DNA of 64,000 nucleotides from AAA164-E04 sp964342825 (GCA_964342825.1 CAYFHO010000019.1:1-64000), one strand, 5' to 3'. Positions 8,187-16,993 are shown, counted from the stretch's first letter. Numbers and translations: made by a program. Notes: generated by a model not told the origin, from the sequence alone.

Positions 8187-10996
8187 TGAAGCTTCCCCAT
8201 CTCGTACAGCTGACACCCGAGATGAAACGTGCTCAAATCGAGTACGAGCTACCCCTCATTACCCAAAACTACCGGATCGCCTGTATCCTGGGCATTGTGT
8301 TCATGCCCTTTGGAGGTTTACTTGATTATTTTATATACCCGGAATACATGGAGTTTTTCTTCTGGCTAAGAATTGAATGCTCCGTATTACTCACCATGAT
8401 CTGGTGGATTCTGGGGCAGCCGTTTGGAAAAAAATATTTCAGACCCCTGGGCTTGATCGAGGTCACCCTCCCTATTTTCTTCATTTCGTGGATGATCTAC
8501 GAAACGAATGGAATACGCTCCGACTATTATGCGGGTATCAATCTCGTCCTGGTTGGAGTAGGATTTCTGATGAGGTGGGGACTTGCCGACACAACACGTA
8601 TGGTGGTGATTAGTGTACTTCTTTATCTGGCCGCTTGTCTGCTGGGACCAAAACCCCTGGATGGTGAAGGTGAGAACAAGGATCTGGTCAATTCCATTTA
8701 TTTCATCACCTTGACGGGTATCTTCAGTATGACAGGTAATTATCTGTATAACTTGAATCGTACACGAGAATTTGCACTGCGTTGGGAATTGGATGAAAAC
8801 CGCAGGCAACTGGAAACAAGCAATCGAAAGCTTAAGGAACTGGATCGAGTCAAAAACAGATTTTTCGCCAACATCAGTCACGAATTGAGAACCCCTTTAA
8901 CGCTTCTGCTGACTCCACTCGAATCATTGATCACCAAAGGAAGACACACCTTCCCTCAAGACATTCAGGATACACTTTCGTCCATGCAGGCCAATGGTAT
9001 GCGTCTGCTGAAATTAATTAATGACCTTTTGGATCTGGTTCGTCTGGAGTCGGGTCAAATGAAAGTCACCATCAAGCCGCTTCATTTGGAAACTTTCATC
9101 AAGGGAATTGTTTCCTCCGTTCGAAAAGCTGCCGAAGACCGGGGTATTCGAGTGGAAGCGGATGTTTATGAATCCGAACTGGCACTTCATACCGACCGCG
9201 ACAAATTGGAAAAAGTCCTGTTGAATCTGGTATTCAATGCCCTGAAATTTACCAGTCCGGGAGGAACGATCAGGATCTCGGCTCATTCTGAAAATGAGGA
9301 TGTCATGATTCAGGTTTCGGATACTGGTATTGGCATCCCCCAGGAGAGCCTGGCATTTATTTTTGATCGATTCTGGCAGGTGGATAATTCAAGCAAACGT
9401 AAGCATCAGGGAGCTGGTATCGGGCTGGCATTGGTCAAAGAGTTTGTGGAGATTCTTGGGGGAAGTGTGGATGTTGAAAGTGAGGAGGAAAAGGGAACGG
9501 ACTTTATCATCAAGATGCCAAAACGATTTTCCGTGGAGGCATCTGTGGTTGTGGATGGAATACTTCCAGTGCAAGTTTCCAATGAACCACAGGAAAGTGA
9601 CAAAGACGGCAAACCACAGATAGTTGAAGAACCCTCGGAGACGACAAAGGGTGAAACTTCCTCAGATAAAGATTCCTCCAAACTCCAAGAAGAAGATGGT
9701 AAGGAATGGCTGGCAAACCTTTACCGTCGTGCGGAGTTATTCCCTGCAGCAAATCTTGAACCCGCACGGATCGGATCCGGAATAGATTTACCGCGTCGTA
9801 GGAACGACCAGCCTTTACTGCTCATTGCGGATGACGAACCTGACATGTTGAAATTTCTCCGTACCCAACTGGAAGGACACTACGAGATTCTTGAGGCGCA
9901 GGATGGTCAGGAAGCGGTGGAGAAAGCGAAACAGTTTTTACCCGATATCATTCTGACAGACATGATGATGCCCGAGAAAGATGGCTTACAGGTCTGCCAG
10001 GAATTGAGGTCCACCACCTCGACAGAGAACATTCCGGTCATTCTGCTCACCGCTCGTGTGGATGAAGATATCAAGTTGTCCGCATTGAATGCCGGAGCCA
10101 GCGACTTTTTAACCAAACCTTTTTCGTTGGCAGAAATACACGTAAGACTGAAAAACCTTTCAGACACTCATCTGTATCAACGAACCCTGACCAGGCAGAA
10201 AAAGAAACTGGAATCTACTCTGGATGAACTTAAAGACACCGAAACCATGCTCGTTCAGTCAGAGAAAATGGCTTCACTTGGAAAAATGAGTGCGGGTATT
10301 CTGCATGAAATCAACAATCCGCTCAATTTTGCCAAAACCGGCGCCTACACACTCCGTGAGTTCGTACACCAACTGCCGGAAAATGACAGGGAGGAATACA
10401 AGGATATACTCAAAGACGTCGAGGAAGGGATTACCAGGGTTTCACACATTGTTCAGGATCTCAGAGGATTCAGTCACCCGGATAACGAACAGAAATTCGA
10501 CACCAGTTTGGATAAAGTAGTCAGTAAATCACTCCGATTGGTCAGCAATGAGGTTAAGCACCTCAAGGTGGAACAGGATGTTGATCCCGGTCTGACCATT
10601 CATGGAAACGAAAACCAATTGGTGCAGGTGCTGGTTAATTTATTGCAAAACGCTTCTGATTCTCTAGATTCCAAGTCATTCGATGAAGCTGCAGAAGGCC
10701 CTACCATAAAAATTAAAGGTGTGCGCAAGGATGATCGGATCCACTTGTTGGTACGTGACAATGGTACCGGCATTGATGACGAACATATGGCCCGGATCTT
10801 TGATCCATTCTATACAACCAAGGATGTTGGAGAGGGAATGGGGCTCGGCTTGAGCATTTGTTACAAGATTATGGAACACCATCAGGGAACCATCAAAGTT
10901 AAGACAGAGTGCAACTCCTTCACTGAATTTGACTTGGATTTTCCGGATCCGAGTTGCATGGTGGACGACAATAATACAATGGAATCAAGTCTTTAA
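8186..10996 (+). CDS. Membrane hybrid histidine kinase: sensor kinase - receiver - second kinase (PhcS-PhcR-like fusion)
   Basis: 936 residues. Six membrane segments lie within about residues 30-190, with no large extracytoplasmic domain, suiting a hydrophobic signal. HisKA follows with the phospho-acceptor in NISHELRTP (H232), then a HATPase domain with DTGIGIP and GAGIGLAL. An acidic linker (about 455-525) leads to a receiver domain, LIADDEPDML to TDMMMPEKDG, with acceptor D592. A second HisKA follows with GILHEINNPLNF (H707), then a second HATPase with DNGTGI and GMGLGLSI. In Ralstonia, PhcS is a membrane kinase and PhcR is a receiver joined to a kinase domain; this protein looks like the two in one chain. 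It overlaps the upstream methyltransferase by one base and precedes the receiver gene by 12 bases. Confidence 0.9.
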   Translation: MKLPHLVQLTPEMKRAQIEYELPLITQNYRIACILGIVFMPFGGLLDYFIYPEYMEFFFWLRIECSVLLTMIWWILGQPFGKKYFRPLGLIEVTLPIFFISWMIYETNGIRSDYYAGINLVLVGVGFLMRWGLADTTRMVVISVLLYLAACLLGPKPLDGEGENKDLVNSIYFITLTGIFSMTGNYLYNLNRTREFALRWELDENRRQLETSNRKLKELDRVKNRFFANISHELRTPLTLLLTPLESLITKGRHTFPQDIQDTLSSMQANGMRLLKLINDLLDLVRLESGQMKVTIKPLHLETFIKGIVSSVRKAAEDRGIRVEADVYESELALHTDRDKLEKVLLNLVFNALKFTSPGGTIRISAHSENEDVMIQVSDTGIGIPQESLAFIFDRFWQVDNSSKRKHQGAGIGLALVKEFVEILGGSVDVESEEEKGTDFIIKMPKRFSVEASVVVDGILPVQVSNEPQESDKDGKPQIVEEPSETTKGETSSDKDSSKLQEEDGKEWLANLYRRAELFPAANLEPARIGSGIDLPRRRNDQPLLLIADDEPDMLKFLRTQLEGHYEILEAQDGQEAVEKAKQFLPDIILTDMMMPEKDGLQVCQELRSTTSTENIPVILLTARVDEDIKLSALNAGASDFLTKPFSLAEIHVRLKNLSDTHLYQRTLTRQKKKLESTLDELKDTETMLVQSEKMASLGKMSAGILHEINNPLNFAKTGAYTLREFVHQLPENDREEYKDILKDVEEGITRVSHIVQDLRGFSHPDNEQKFDTSLDKVVSKSLRLVSNEVKHLKVEQDVDPGLTIHGNENQLVQVLVNLLQNASDSLDSKSFDEAAEGPTIKIKGVRKDDRIHLLVRDNGTGIDDEHMARIFDPFYTTKDVGEGMGLGLSICYKIMEHHQGTIKVKTECNSFTEFDLDFPDPSCMVDDNNTMESSL

Positions 10997-11008
10997 AGAC
11001 GCTCAGCA

Positions 11009-12283
11009 ATGGACAATCTGTACGATTATAAAAAGTTTGCCATCCTTTATGTGGATGATGAAGAAAAGTCCCTGAAATATTTTCAACGGGCCTTTGGCAG
11101 CAAATTTCGAATCTTTGTCGCCACCAATGCCAAGGATGGATATCAGATTTTCGAAGAGCATCAGGATGAAATCGGTATTCTCCTGACGGATCAAAGAATG
11201 CCCGGTGAGAAAGGGGTGCAACTTCTCGAGAAAGTAAGAGCCCTTCGCTCCAATGTGATTCGTATTTTGGTGACGGCTTATAGTGATTTCGATGCCGCTA
11301 TCGACGCAGTCAATACAGGGGCTATTTATAAGTATATTTCCAAACCCTGGGATGTGGCTGATCTTGAAATCACACTGAGGCGGGCCATGGAATTTTTCCT
11401 GGTGCACAATGAACGTGACCGGTTGATGCGTCAGAAATTTACGGCACTGCACAAAACTCTGATTCTTGACCGAGTGGTTGGATTGACTGTTCTGGCATCT
11501 GGCATCAGTCACCTTTACAGAAATTCGGTGGAAGCTGTCCGTTCCTTCATGGAGCTGGATTCACAAAACCCCACAGTAGAGGATCTCCAAATTGCGGAGT
11601 TGAACAATCCGAACCTTTACCGGAAACTTTACATGCAAACACGCGAGCAAATTCGCCGTGTGATTGAAGTGCTGCAATTGGACGAATTCGCAAACCAGGA
11701 TGGCCCCAATGCAGAGAGTGGAAGCGATATCCAGCCAGGTTCAAATCTGCAAAAGGCAGTGGATTCCTATGGACCTCAATTCGAGCAGAAGAATATCGCG
11801 CTGAACCTTCCAAGCGTCGAATCCATTCCTTCCATCCATTCCGAACCGTTAAGACTTCAAAAGCTCCACGATTTGGTGGTTCAAAATCTGCTGCTGTATG
11901 TTCCGGAGGGCTCCAATGTTCGATTTTCAATGGAGACTCAGGGAGATGTCCCGGGAGGCTCTCATTTAAAGATCTGCGTCGAGGATTGTTCCGAAAAAAC
12001 TCCGATCAGTGGAACCAGGGCCATCATGGATCCCTTTTTTACTTCTGATGCACTGATGCATCATCTGGGACTGAATCTCCTGGCAATGTGTGTGCTGACT
12101 TATCACCTGGGTGGCACGATTGGCTACGAAGCATTGGAGGGAGATTACCGAAATCGCCTGCAAATCCTGCTCCCATTGAAACTCAATTACAATGTGGAGA
12201 GCACCACCGAGGTCGCAGCCCTGGAAAAAGCCCTGATCAACGAAACCCTCTGGGAAACAGTGATCAGTCAGATGGAAGAATAA
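11009..12283 (+). CDS. Response regulator with degenerate kinase-like C-terminus (PhcQ-like)
   Basis: 424 residues. The N-terminal receiver (about 10-130) has the acidic pair in ILYVDDEE, acceptor D61 in LLTDQRMPGEKG, and YISKPWD with the conserved lysine. A helical stretch (about 130-220) follows. The C-terminal ~200 residues resemble a histidine-kinase ATPase fold that has lost key residues: there is a DPFFTSD box and a GLNLLAMCVLTYHLGGTIGYE segment but no N-box or GxGL motif. No DNA-binding domain is present, so output is likely through protein contact. This layout fits Ralstonia PhcQ, the fourth gene of that cluster. No LysR-type PhcA homologue is in the window. It is the last gene of the operon, with the cytochrome gene convergent 22 bases away. 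Confidence 0.8.
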   Translation: MDNLYDYKKFAILYVDDEEKSLKYFQRAFGSKFRIFVATNAKDGYQIFEEHQDEIGILLTDQRMPGEKGVQLLEKVRALRSNVIRILVTAYSDFDAAIDAVNTGAIYKYISKPWDVADLEITLRRAMEFFLVHNERDRLMRQKFTALHKTLILDRVVGLTVLASGISHLYRNSVEAVRSFMELDSQNPTVEDLQIAELNNPNLYRKLYMQTREQIRRVIEVLQLDEFANQDGPNAESGSDIQPGSNLQKAVDSYGPQFEQKNIALNLPSVESIPSIHSEPLRLQKLHDLVVQNLLLYVPEGSNVRFSMETQGDVPGGSHLKICVEDCSEKTPISGTRAIMDPFFTSDALMHHLGLNLLAMCVLTYHLGGTIGYEALEGDYRNRLQILLPLKLNYNVESTTEVAALEKALINETLWETVISQMEE

Positions 12284-12305
12284 ATACCATTGGTCTCTTC
12301 GGAAT

Positions 12306-14279
12306 TTATTCCTGGAGGTCCATGCTACGGTTCACTCTCTTGGCAAGCATCGCCTGGATGAGTCGTTCATCAAATTCTGCGGAAGATCTGAAAAGGACTC
12401 TTTGAGGAGCATCCAATGAATTTATCTCCGACTGATTTGATTTCCATTCAGCCAGAGCATTATCTTTCGAAGCTTTCCAAGACTCTGGATCTGCAAGAAA
12501 ATCATAGTCCAATGCTTCCATGCCATCGTATGTCTTAAGGCTTCGTTCACTGATATACCTCACAGCCGAATAAGGATCTTCGAGGAGCCGTGCTAAAATG
12601 GGAGCCTGCCAACCTTCGCCCGAAGCCTGCTTGGCTTCACTCCACCCATAATGCCAGGCGGTCAATGCTCTCAGACCAGCGTCACCTTTCAATAGCCACA
12701 AGACTGAGGCAGCAATGCGACGATTTTCCAAATTAAGCGGAGGCTTGGGTTGATCATACCATTGGTTCAAGTGATCAGAACTCCATTCCAGGGTTTGATC
12801 CAAATGGCAAAGATTACATGCATTGGGACGACCTGTTTCCAAGTTCGTTTTGATGGAAGGCGCGTCGATTTGATGGCTGCGTATGGCTTTTAATAGACCA
12901 TAAGTAGTGTGGGGCATGTGGCAATTAATACAGGAACTACCTGACGAATCCGCCAGGTGATGAGTATGCTCTGTGATATTGGCCCTCATGCTTTCATGAC
13001 ACTGCAAACAGGATTCGTTGGAATTCATTCCTGGTTTTAGTTGATCATCCAGCCAAAGTTCCATGTCCTCTGAACCTGGTTTCGGATGGTGCATTTGGTG
13101 GCAGGACAAACAAGATAGCTCACCGTTTAAATAACAAGGTGATTCAACCATCGCCGTGTAATCACGACCACCGACTCGCACCATTCCATCTGACCAGTAC
13201 CGGTCAGACAAAAATCTGGGGTTTGATCTCAGGGGAGCCTCCAGCCAGGGTTGTTCCTCGAGATGAGCCGCACGCACGGGTTTCTTGTTTTGGTTGAGCA
13301 AACCGCCAGGACGAAACCTGATACCGTTCAGATAATAATCTCTGGAATCAGAAATCCAGTGAATGCCGTGGCACTGCCCACAAATCATCGAAGAACGTTC
13401 GTGGTCCAAGTCTTGTGGATCCACAATGGTTGGATCCGGTTCCTGCGACTGATGGAACTTGTATCGTCTTGCTGGATTCCTGTTTAATTCCACATGACGA
13501 TCACCGGCTCCATGACACGCCTCGCAAGCAATGCCTAGTTCCGCAGTTTGAGTTTTGGTGGCTACCGGAGAAATCGGTCTGGTCTGCCCAAGTGTCACAT
13601 GGCATTCGATACAATTACCATTCCATTTCTGGTCATAATGCGACATGGCGGGATCTCTTAAAAAAGTATCCTTAAAAGGAACCCAGCGATCAGCCTCCTT
13701 TAAATAACAAAAGGGAAAGATTTCCTGCGAATTACCATGACCCGATGGCATCCAAAAAACCTGCATGTGATGTGAACCTGTCATCATGCCCAAACGCCTT
13801 CGTGTGGTTGAAGGCGGATGATCCGATGTTTTAAGAGACTCGATAGGAGTATTATAAAGCCACTCTGGATCGTCCATGGTCGCCCATAACTCTCCATCCT
13901 GCCACTCGATAACAACCGGCCGCCCGTGATAGGACAGGGTGACACGGTCAAACTCAGTCATTACCCGGTCTTTTTCGACATATTGAGTCATCGTGCGATG
14001 GTAACTGGCGTGCCAACTTTCGTAATGCTCCGGATGGCAAGACTGACAGGTATCCGAACTGACATAGCCATGAGGTCCTCCCTCAGAAGGAAGTTTTTCA
14101 TGAAAAGTCTGATTAGCTTTGAGGAGAGAAACTTTGCTGCCTTGCCACTGCCAGGCGCATACTACTGTTGCGATAAGCAGACCGGCAAAACCCCATCGCA
14201 ACGGAGCATTCACACTAGGCAAACGCCAAAAAAGGCCAAATGCCAGCAGCATCAAAAAAAGAAAAACCAACCATTCCAT
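12306..14279 (-). CDS. Membrane-anchored octaheme c-type cytochrome with HEAT-like C-terminus
   Basis: 657 residues from the chosen ATG (MEWLVFLF), which has GAGAG upstream; an ATG at 14312 would add 11 unlikely residues before the hydrophobic N-terminus. Two membrane segments come first (about 1-20 and 28-44). Eight CxxCH heme sites follow: CQSCH, CIECH, CEACH, CGQCH, CLSCH, CLQCH, CINCH and CNLCH. Their spacing suggests a multiheme protein related to the cytochrome c554/octaheme group, exposed on the outer face of the inner membrane. The last ~150 residues are helical and HEAT-like (PYSAVRYISERSL). Such proteins carry electrons in respiratory chains or to nitrogen or metal acceptors; which applies here is not visible. 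No reductase partner is adjacent. Confidence 0.88.
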   Translation of the reverse strand: MEWLVFLFLMLLAFGLFWRLPSVNAPLRWGFAGLLIATVVCAWQWQGSKVSLLKANQTFHEKLPSEGGPHGYVSSDTCQSCHPEHYESWHASYHRTMTQYVEKDRVMTEFDRVTLSYHGRPVVIEWQDGELWATMDDPEWLYNTPIESLKTSDHPPSTTRRRLGMMTGSHHMQVFWMPSGHGNSQEIFPFCYLKEADRWVPFKDTFLRDPAMSHYDQKWNGNCIECHVTLGQTRPISPVATKTQTAELGIACEACHGAGDRHVELNRNPARRYKFHQSQEPDPTIVDPQDLDHERSSMICGQCHGIHWISDSRDYYLNGIRFRPGGLLNQNKKPVRAAHLEEQPWLEAPLRSNPRFLSDRYWSDGMVRVGGRDYTAMVESPCYLNGELSCLSCHQMHHPKPGSEDMELWLDDQLKPGMNSNESCLQCHESMRANITEHTHHLADSSGSSCINCHMPHTTYGLLKAIRSHQIDAPSIKTNLETGRPNACNLCHLDQTLEWSSDHLNQWYDQPKPPLNLENRRIAASVLWLLKGDAGLRALTAWHYGWSEAKQASGEGWQAPILARLLEDPYSAVRYISERSLKTYDGMEALDYDFLADPESWKASKDNALAEWKSNQSEINSLDAPQRVLFRSSAEFDERLIQAMLAKRVNRSMDLQE

Positions 14280-14580
14280 GATAACTCTCATCATCGAACC
14301 ACAATCCACCATCCATGAAAAGCGCGCCCTTTGGGGGTCAGTCCCAACTATTTAAACTTTGATCATGGATTGTCGGGCATAGTCTTGTTGCTTGTATGAA
14401 TTTGTCTTCGGGCCATCATTTATCCCTTTTCTTTAAAATGACACCACCATACTGAGCCAGTACTGCTTCGAAACTCTAAGGGTAATCAAAAACCCTAGAC
14501 GATCATGTCTGATGATGTTACATATCTCCGCTTACTCGTAGCCGATTTTATTAGATTTATTAAGTTTAGGATTGATTCAT
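14280..14580. other. Intergenic region between divergent cytochrome and FKBP genes
   Basis: About 300 bases holding both promoters, which I could not define. It also carries a short REP-like palindrome (separate entry). No supported gene. Confidence 0.5.
14331..14347. repeat. REP-like hairpin motif TTGGGGGTCAGTCCCAA
   Basis: TTGGG and CCCAA arms flank GGTCAGT. The core GGGGTCAG is the same as in the inverted repeats bounding the RAYT-type transposase at 60.1-61.2 kb (TTGGGGTCAGCCCTCAA). This suggests a stray copy of the element's recognition sequence 46 kb from the transposase. Function otherwise unknown. Confidence 0.45.
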
Positions 14581-15429
14581 ATGAAATTTATTATCAACAC
14601 GTTATTCATGGCAGCATTTGCAACCATGATCGTCAGTGCGGCAAGCAAGGAAGACCTCAAAGATCAGAAAAAGCGTTTTGGATATGGTTTAGGGGCCAAT
14701 TATGCCAGGAACCTCAAGCAAAACAATTTGGACGTTGATCTCGATATGTTTTTGCAGGGAATGAAAGATTACCTGAATGGTTCTTCACTGATGAGCGATC
14801 AGGAAATTCAGACCACCACACAAGAGGTAGGCAATGTTGTTCGCGAACAACGCAAAGCTGAACAGGAGAAACTGGCCAAGAAAAACGAAGCTGAAGGAAA
14901 AGCATTTCTTGAAGCCAACAAGACCAAGGAAGGTGTGAAAACACTCGGAAGCGGATTGCAGTACAAGGTCATCCATGAAGGGAATGGCCCCATTCCCACA
15001 GCTTCTGATAAAGTTCGAGTCCATTATAAGGGGACTTTTATTGATGGCACAGAATTCGACAGTTCATACAAGCGCAATCAACCAGCTACATTTAATGTAA
15101 CCGGAGTAATAAGAGGGTGGACAGAGGCATTGCAACTGATGAAAGTCGGTTCCAAATGGCAGCTTTTTGTTCCCGCTAACCTGGCATATGGGAACGGCGG
15201 CAATCGAAGCATTCCTCCAAGTTCGACCTTACTATTTGAAGTCGAGCTACTTGGCATCGAGGAGCCACCTAAACCGAAAAAAGCCGCTCCCATTACTAGT
15301 GACATCATCAAGGTCCCTTCGGCAGAAGAATTAAAGAAGGGTGCCAAGATTGAAGTCATCAAAAAGGACGAAGTCGACGAATACATCAAAAAGAACAATC
15401 AAAGCGGGAGCACAGCCGAAGAAAAGTAA
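14581..15429 (+). CDS. FKBP-type peptidyl-prolyl cis-trans isomerase (Mip/FkpA-like)
   Basis: 282 residues from ATG (MKFIINTLFMAAF), chosen over an in-frame TTG nine bases upstream; AGGA lies at suitable spacing. A signal peptide ends near VSAASKED. An N-terminal helical dimerisation domain (about 20-110) has FGYGLGANYARNL and a charged KAEQEKLAKKNEAE helix. The FKBP fold follows: VRVHYKGTFIDGTEFDSS, VIRGWTEALQLMKVGSKW and FVPANLAYG, the usual active-site strands. A Lys-rich tail of ~50 residues ends KNNQSGSTAEEK. It should act as a periplasmic folding catalyst and chaperone. It is a single gene with its own terminator. Confidence 0.95.
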   Translation: MKFIINTLFMAAFATMIVSAASKEDLKDQKKRFGYGLGANYARNLKQNNLDVDLDMFLQGMKDYLNGSSLMSDQEIQTTTQEVGNVVREQRKAEQEKLAKKNEAEGKAFLEANKTKEGVKTLGSGLQYKVIHEGNGPIPTASDKVRVHYKGTFIDGTEFDSSYKRNQPATFNVTGVIRGWTEALQLMKVGSKWQLFVPANLAYGNGGNRSIPPSSTLLFEVELLGIEEPPKPKKAAPITSDIIKVPSAEELKKGAKIEVIKKDEVDEYIKKNNQSGSTAEEK

Positions 15430-15456
15430 AGCTCTTCAATCGTTGAACTTGATTAG

Positions 15457-15490
15457 AAAAAGCCGCAGGAATCATTTCCTGCGGCTTTTT
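15457..15490 (+). terminator. Rho-independent terminator after the FKBP gene
   Basis: AAAAGCCGCAGGAA, TCAT loop, TTCCTGCGGCTTTTT: a 14-base-pair perfect stem with flanking A and T tracts, 27 bases after the stop codon. Confidence 0.93.
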
Positions 15491-15631
15491 CATGGTTAGC
15501 AAAGAAAACCTTTTCAGTAATTCCACAGAAATCACCAACTAGTGAGAAGCCTTGTAGTAAACCAAGTCTGCTTGACACCCCAATATTTGGTATATTAAAA
15601 ACAAAGGCATACAGTTTGCTGTAGTTATGAC

Positions 15632-16087
15632 ATGAAATGTCCCAAGTGTAGTTGTCTTGATGACAAGGTCGTTGATTCCAGGTCTTCCAAAGAAGGAGCT
15701 GTGATTCGTCGTCGCCGTGAGTGTTTGGAATGCGGGCATCGGTTCACAACTTATGAAGAGGTCGAACGCGAGATCCTGATGGTGATTAAACGCGACGGAC
15801 GCCGCGAACTTTTCGGAAAAGACAAATTGGCGAACGGATTATTTCGCGCCTGTGAGAAACGTCCGGTGAGCCAACAGCTGGTGCAGGAATTGATCGACCG
15901 GATCTACAACAGCATCCTGGACGAGTATGAACGCGAGGTGCCCAGCATGGTCATCGGTGAGAGGATCATGAACGGTCTTCGCGTCATTGACCAAGTGGCC
16001 TATGTGAGATTTGCGAGTGTTTATCGACGTTTTGCCGAGGCAACTGAGTTTGTGCATGAAGTCCAAAAACTGGAGACCCGATTATGA
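15632..16087 (+). CDS. nrdR: Transcriptional repressor NrdR
   Basis: 151 residues, the standard length. The N-terminal zinc ribbon has CPKC at 3-6 and CLECGHRFTTYE around residue 31. An ATP-cone domain follows (VIKRDGRRELFGKDKLANGLFRACEKRP). NrdR binds ATP/dATP and represses ribonucleotide reductase genes through NrdR boxes. No nrd gene is in this window. The 3' end overlaps the next frame by four bases (ATGA), so the downstream unknown protein is translationally coupled. Confidence 0.97.
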   Translation: MKCPKCSCLDDKVVDSRSSKEGAVIRRRRECLECGHRFTTYEEVEREILMVIKRDGRRELFGKDKLANGLFRACEKRPVSQQLVQELIDRIYNSILDEYEREVPSMVIGERIMNGLRVIDQVAYVRFASVYRRFAEATEFVHEVQKLETRL

Positions 16088-16647
16088 TTCAACTCAACCC
16101 TGACTGTGTCGTTTTGGAGCTGAACGACGGAAATTCCTTACCTTGTTCAGTTGAGCTCATGACAGTTGATTTACTTGGGGAAAATGCATCCTGGATTGAT
16201 CCGGCCATCTTGAAGAACATCAATCAAGCTGTTATTTTATACCTTCGAGAGGAACTCGGGAAACATCTGGTATCCTTTCAGGAATATGCAGAAGTTCTTG
16301 AGCAGGTCATGAAAGGCTTCGGATTTGATTTTTCTCTCAATACACCCACGAACGCATCTCCTACTCAGGTTGAAAAAACAGATATTTCCGATTGGTTAGG
16401 GCGCAAGGAGTGTGGCTTTGAACTCATGATGTTCCAACGACTGCGCAAGGAACTTTCAAGAAAACTGACGGAACAGCCTCCAGGAGTTCTATGGATCCAC
16501 GGCCTACGAAAATGTGTGAAAAACCACTTGGGCGCGCGACGCTGGAGCCGAAAATGCCAGGATTTGAATGATCAAATGATCTCCTTCATCCGTGAGTGTT
16601 TCGACCGCAATGCCCAACCGGATTGCTCCCTCATTCTGCATGCGTAA
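16084..16647 (+). CDS. Unknown protein translationally coupled to nrdR
   Basis: 187 residues, start overlapping the nrdR stop. The N-terminal ~75 residues look like a small alpha-beta unit (VVLELNDGNSLPCSVELMTVDLLGE then a long helix). A linker rich in S, T and P follows near 95-105, and a basic helical C-terminus contains LRKCVKNHLGARRWSRKCQ. There is no signal peptide or membrane segment. I recognise no family. The position between nrdR and the HIT/pgsA genes, with tight spacing (9 bases to the HIT gene), suggests one operon. Confidence 0.7.
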   Translation: MIQLNPDCVVLELNDGNSLPCSVELMTVDLLGENASWIDPAILKNINQAVILYLREELGKHLVSFQEYAEVLEQVMKGFGFDFSLNTPTNASPTQVEKTDISDWLGRKECGFELMMFQRLRKELSRKLTEQPPGVLWIHGLRKCVKNHLGARRWSRKCQDLNDQMISFIRECFDRNAQPDCSLILHA

Positions 16648-16656
16648 AATACTTTC

Positions 16657-16992
16657 ATGACTCTATTCGAAAAAATCATTCAACGAGAGATTCCTGCCGA
16701 CATCGTGTATGAAGACGATCAGGTTCTGGCATTCAGAGACATTAATCCAGCGGCTCCGACCCATATTTTGGTGATTCCCAAAAAACCGATTCCACGCATA
16801 GGGGCGGCGGAAAATGAGGATCAATCTCTCCTGGGTCATTTGCTGTTAAAGGCAGCGGAAATCGCCAAGACCCTAAAACTGGAAAATGGATTCAGACTGG
16901 TCATGAACAATGGCCCCGACGGAGGAGAGTCCGTCCCTCACCTGCACTGCCACATTTTGGGGGGACGTTCCTTGCAATGGCCTCCAGGTTGA
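16657..16992 (+). CDS. HIT (histidine triad, HINT-like) nucleotide-binding protein
   Basis: 111 residues, typical of HINT. It contains IFEKII-like start TLFEKIIQREIPADIVYED, AFRDINPAAPTHILVIPKK and the triad motif PHLHCHILGGR near residue 95. The family hydrolyses adenosine phosphoramidates and acyl-adenylates. The stop codon is one base ahead of the pgsA start, indicating co-translation. Confidence 0.95.
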   Translation: MTLFEKIIQREIPADIVYEDDQVLAFRDINPAAPTHILVIPKKPIPRIGAAENEDQSLLGHLLLKAAEIAKTLKLENGFRLVMNNGPDGGESVPHLHCHILGGRSLQWPPG

Positions 16993-16993
16993 A

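Noticed and set aside
11003..11512. 169-residue minus-strand frame over the receiver gene
   Set aside because: Shadow of the receiver domain, which has intact Asp and Lys motifs on the plus strand.
15572..15600. TTGACA and TATATT-like boxes and an ACCCCAATATTTGGT NrdR-box-like string ahead of nrdR
   Set aside because: The spacer to TATATT is only 13 bases and the match to the NrdR box is partial, so neither promoter nor autoregulatory site can be supported.
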